DNA of 64,000 bases, taken from NCBI GenBank assembly GCA_031367405.1, contig JANLPT010000050.1, positions 1 through 64,000 of the forward strand, written 5' to 3'. Within the stretch, counting starts at the first letter, position 1. Each line of letters opens with the position of its first letter. The notes under the pieces are model-generated. The model saw only the letters and a list, made by a program, of their open reading frames with translations, was not told the origin of the DNA and made no database searches. The stretch is from JALHNI01 sp031367405. GTDB lineage: Bacteria > Acidobacteriota > Terriglobia > Bryobacterales > Bryobacteraceae. The translations under genes were made by a program, and so were the position numbers. This document shows, piece by piece, positions 62,660-64,000 of this stretch.

Positions 62660-64000
62660 ACGACCGCACGCAATCTACGCCCGCGCTATCAGCGCAAACA
62701 ATGCCCGCGCCATCAGCGCAAACAATGTCAGTAAAGCGCGCCGAGGTGGAGTTCCATAACTTCGCTTCGCTCGGCGAGCCCGAACGTGCCAGCCGCGTAT
62801 ACGCCGAAGAAAATGAGCGGCGCGGTGCCATTCTCCGCAAGCACGCCGCCTTTACCGGCAGCTATACGCCGTTTCTCGAAATTGGTGCCAACGCCGGCCA
62901 CACCAGTTACATGCTGGTGAACGAGATGGGGGCGGCTGGCTTTGCGCTCGATATTTCGGCCGACTCGTTGCGGCATGGCATCGCCCTGCAGGAGCAATGG
63001 GGCATGCCGCTGGCACCGATGCGCATGGCCGGCGATGCGCTGCGGCTGCCGTTTCAGGATGGCTCTTTGCGTACCGTGCTGGCCTTCCAAATGCTTAGCC
63101 AATTTCAGGACATCGAAGCCGTTTTCCTCGAAGTGAAGCGCGTGCTGGAGCCCGGCGGCATCTTCATCTTCGGCGAAGAGCCCATGCGCCGCGCGCTCAG
63201 CTTACGCCTATATCGCTGCCCCTATGTTGAGACGATGAAGCCCTGGGAAAAGAAGCTAAACGAGTGGGGCCTGCTGGGCTATCTGGTGCGCGACGTGATC
63301 GGCGCGCATCAGGAAGAGAGCTTTGGCATCCGGCAGAATCACCGCATGAATCTGCGGCATTGGCATGATTTGGTGCGGAAGCACTTTGTGGCGCAGGAGT
63401 ACGAAATTTGCGTGCCGGAGCGTGGATGGGGCGAACGCGCGATGAAGCGGCTGGCTCGATGGCTGGATCCGCATGGGTCGGATTGGCGGGGCGCACGGGC
63501 GCTGGGCGGTACGCTAGCCGCGTTTTGCCGCAAGGCCGGAGAATCGCCGCACATCATTCGCGATCCGGAGTACTTTGACTTTCTTTTACGGTGCCCGGAC
63601 TGTGGCGGCAACTTCGAACGGCGCGACGGCGGCACGCTCGCCTGCCAAAGTTGCACTTACTCGGCACCCCATGAGGGCGGCGTCTACAACTTACTCAACA
63701 GCGCCGACAAGCTCGAACTCTATCCCGGCGACCGCGCCGACGTCATCGACTTTAGCCTGCCCGGCCATGACGCGCGGCTGGGCGAAGGCTGGTATGCGCT
63801 GGAAGGCGTCTACGGCAATCGCTACCGCTGGATCGGCGCACGCGCCACAGCCTCATTGGGCAATGTCCGCGGGGGCGCGCAACGTTTGCGTATCCGCGGC
63901 TTTGCTCCTGAACGGCCGGAGCAGCTCTTTCGCGTGGCCCTCAAAGTAAATAGACAAGCCATCGGCGAATGGAAGCTTGACCGGTCTGGACTCTTCGTCA
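62656..64000 (+). CDS. Class I SAM methyltransferase with zinc-ribbon tail, cut by window end
   Basis: At least 448 codons from the ATG at 62656 with no stop before the window edge. The N-terminus has a duplicated motif (PALSAQTMPAPSAQTMS) from a 22-bp direct repeat. The Rossmann domain follows: FLEIGANAGHTSYMLVNEMG (SAM-binding motif I), FALDISADSL, and VLAFQMLSQFQDIEAVFLEV before RVLEPGGIFIFGEE. Further on is a zinc-ribbon-like segment (LLRCPDCGGNFERRDGG; LACQSCTYSAP) and a beta-rich region. The pattern recalls methyltransferases of polysaccharide or lipid modification, but the acceptor is unknown. Translationally coupled to the HAD gene. Confidence 0.8.
   Translation, partial: MNDRTQSTPALSAQTMPAPSAQTMSVKRAEVEFHNFASLGEPERASRVYAEENERRGAILRKHAAFTGSYTPFLEIGANAGHTSYMLVNEMGAAGFALDISADSLRHGIALQEQWGMPLAPMRMAGDALRLPFQDGSLRTVLAFQMLSQFQDIEAVFLEVKRVLEPGGIFIFGEEPMRRALSLRLYRCPYVETMKPWEKKLNEWGLLGYLVRDVIGAHQEESFGIRQNHRMNLRHWHDLVRKHFVAQEYEICVPERGWGERAMKRLARWLDPHGSDWRGARALGGTLAAFCRKAGESPHIIRDPEYFDFLLRCPDCGGNFERRDGGTLACQSCTYSAPHEGGVYNLLNSADKLELYPGDRADVIDFSLPGHDARLGEGWYALEGVYGNRYRWIGARATASLGNVRGGAQRLRIRGFAPERPEQLFRVALKVNRQAIGEWKLDRSGLFV

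Overview
The window reads as chromosomal DNA of a GC-rich Gram-negative soil bacterium, most probably an Acidobacteriota member of the Solibacter/Bryobacter type. This is an inference from gene content: Oar-like TonB receptors with a carboxypeptidase-regulatory N-domain, two CRTAC1/UnbV beta-propeller proteins, several PQQ quinoproteins paired with c-type cytochromes, two tannase-family esterases, CadC-type winged-helix debris and DinB proteins. No rRNA, CRISPR array, intact IS element or prophage is visible. One tRNA (CAT anticodon) is present.

Layout. 0-6.4 kb: the start of a TonB receptor (cut by the window edge), a secreted PHP-type metallohydrolase, a frameshifted winged-helix remnant, a PQQ dehydrogenase overlapped by a five-haem cytochrome gene, and a BamE-like exported protein. 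6.4-14.5 kb: a catabolic block of two tannase/feruloyl-esterase-like enzymes flanking two divergent operons, SMP-30 lactonase / serine hydrolase / dicarboxylate-type symporter on the minus strand and alcohol dehydrogenase / RraA-family protein / esterase on the plus strand. 14.5-25.7 kb: a complete minus-strand nitrate assimilation cluster: cobA, a fused DmsB-DmsC-like electron-transfer protein, the molybdenum nitrate reductase, nirB, nirD, a NarK-type transporter, hemD and an outer-membrane porin-like protein. It therefore supplies uptake, both reductases and siroheme synthesis. 26-29 kb: tldD/tldE, with a Tat-type signal on TldD and a polyglycine tract in TldE.

29-30.5 kb is a small accessory island: a Phd/VapC toxin-antitoxin pair behind a strong palindromic operator, then the decayed ends of an AAA ATPase and a DUF4276 protein. 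30.5-37 kb carries periplasmic redox genes: an alcohol-dehydrogenase-type quinoprotein with its dihaem cytochrome, a cytochrome-PHM-type copper monooxygenase fusion, an alpha/beta hydrolase with a DUF3817 protein, and a dihaem oxidoreductase. 37-46 kb: MATE transporter, CRTAC1 lipoprotein, large TonB receptor, and a seven-haem TPR cytochrome. 46.4-54 kb is housekeeping: an overlapping operon of SpoU methyltransferase, rarA, ECF sigma and anti-sigma-like protein, then divergent pgm, tRNA and lepA. 54-64 kb: two DinB proteins, an HD-GYP regulator whose receiver carries Glu at the phospho-acceptor position, a second CRTAC1 protein, an exported DUF4394-truncated-haemoglobin fusion, a hybrid sensor kinase with a solute-binding sensor domain, a HAD phosphatase and a methyltransferase cut by the window end.

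Regulatory impressions: many genes are coupled by 1-4 bp overlaps, and several promoter-proximal genes have no Shine-Dalgarno but a TANNNT hexamer 6-7 nt before the start codon, suggesting leaderless transcription. The most unusual candidates are the DUF4394-globin fusion, the quinol-linked module in an assimilatory nitrate operon, the haem-copper monooxygenase fusion, and the Glu-substituted receiver on HD-GYP. All functions are read from sequence motifs; no database search was possible.
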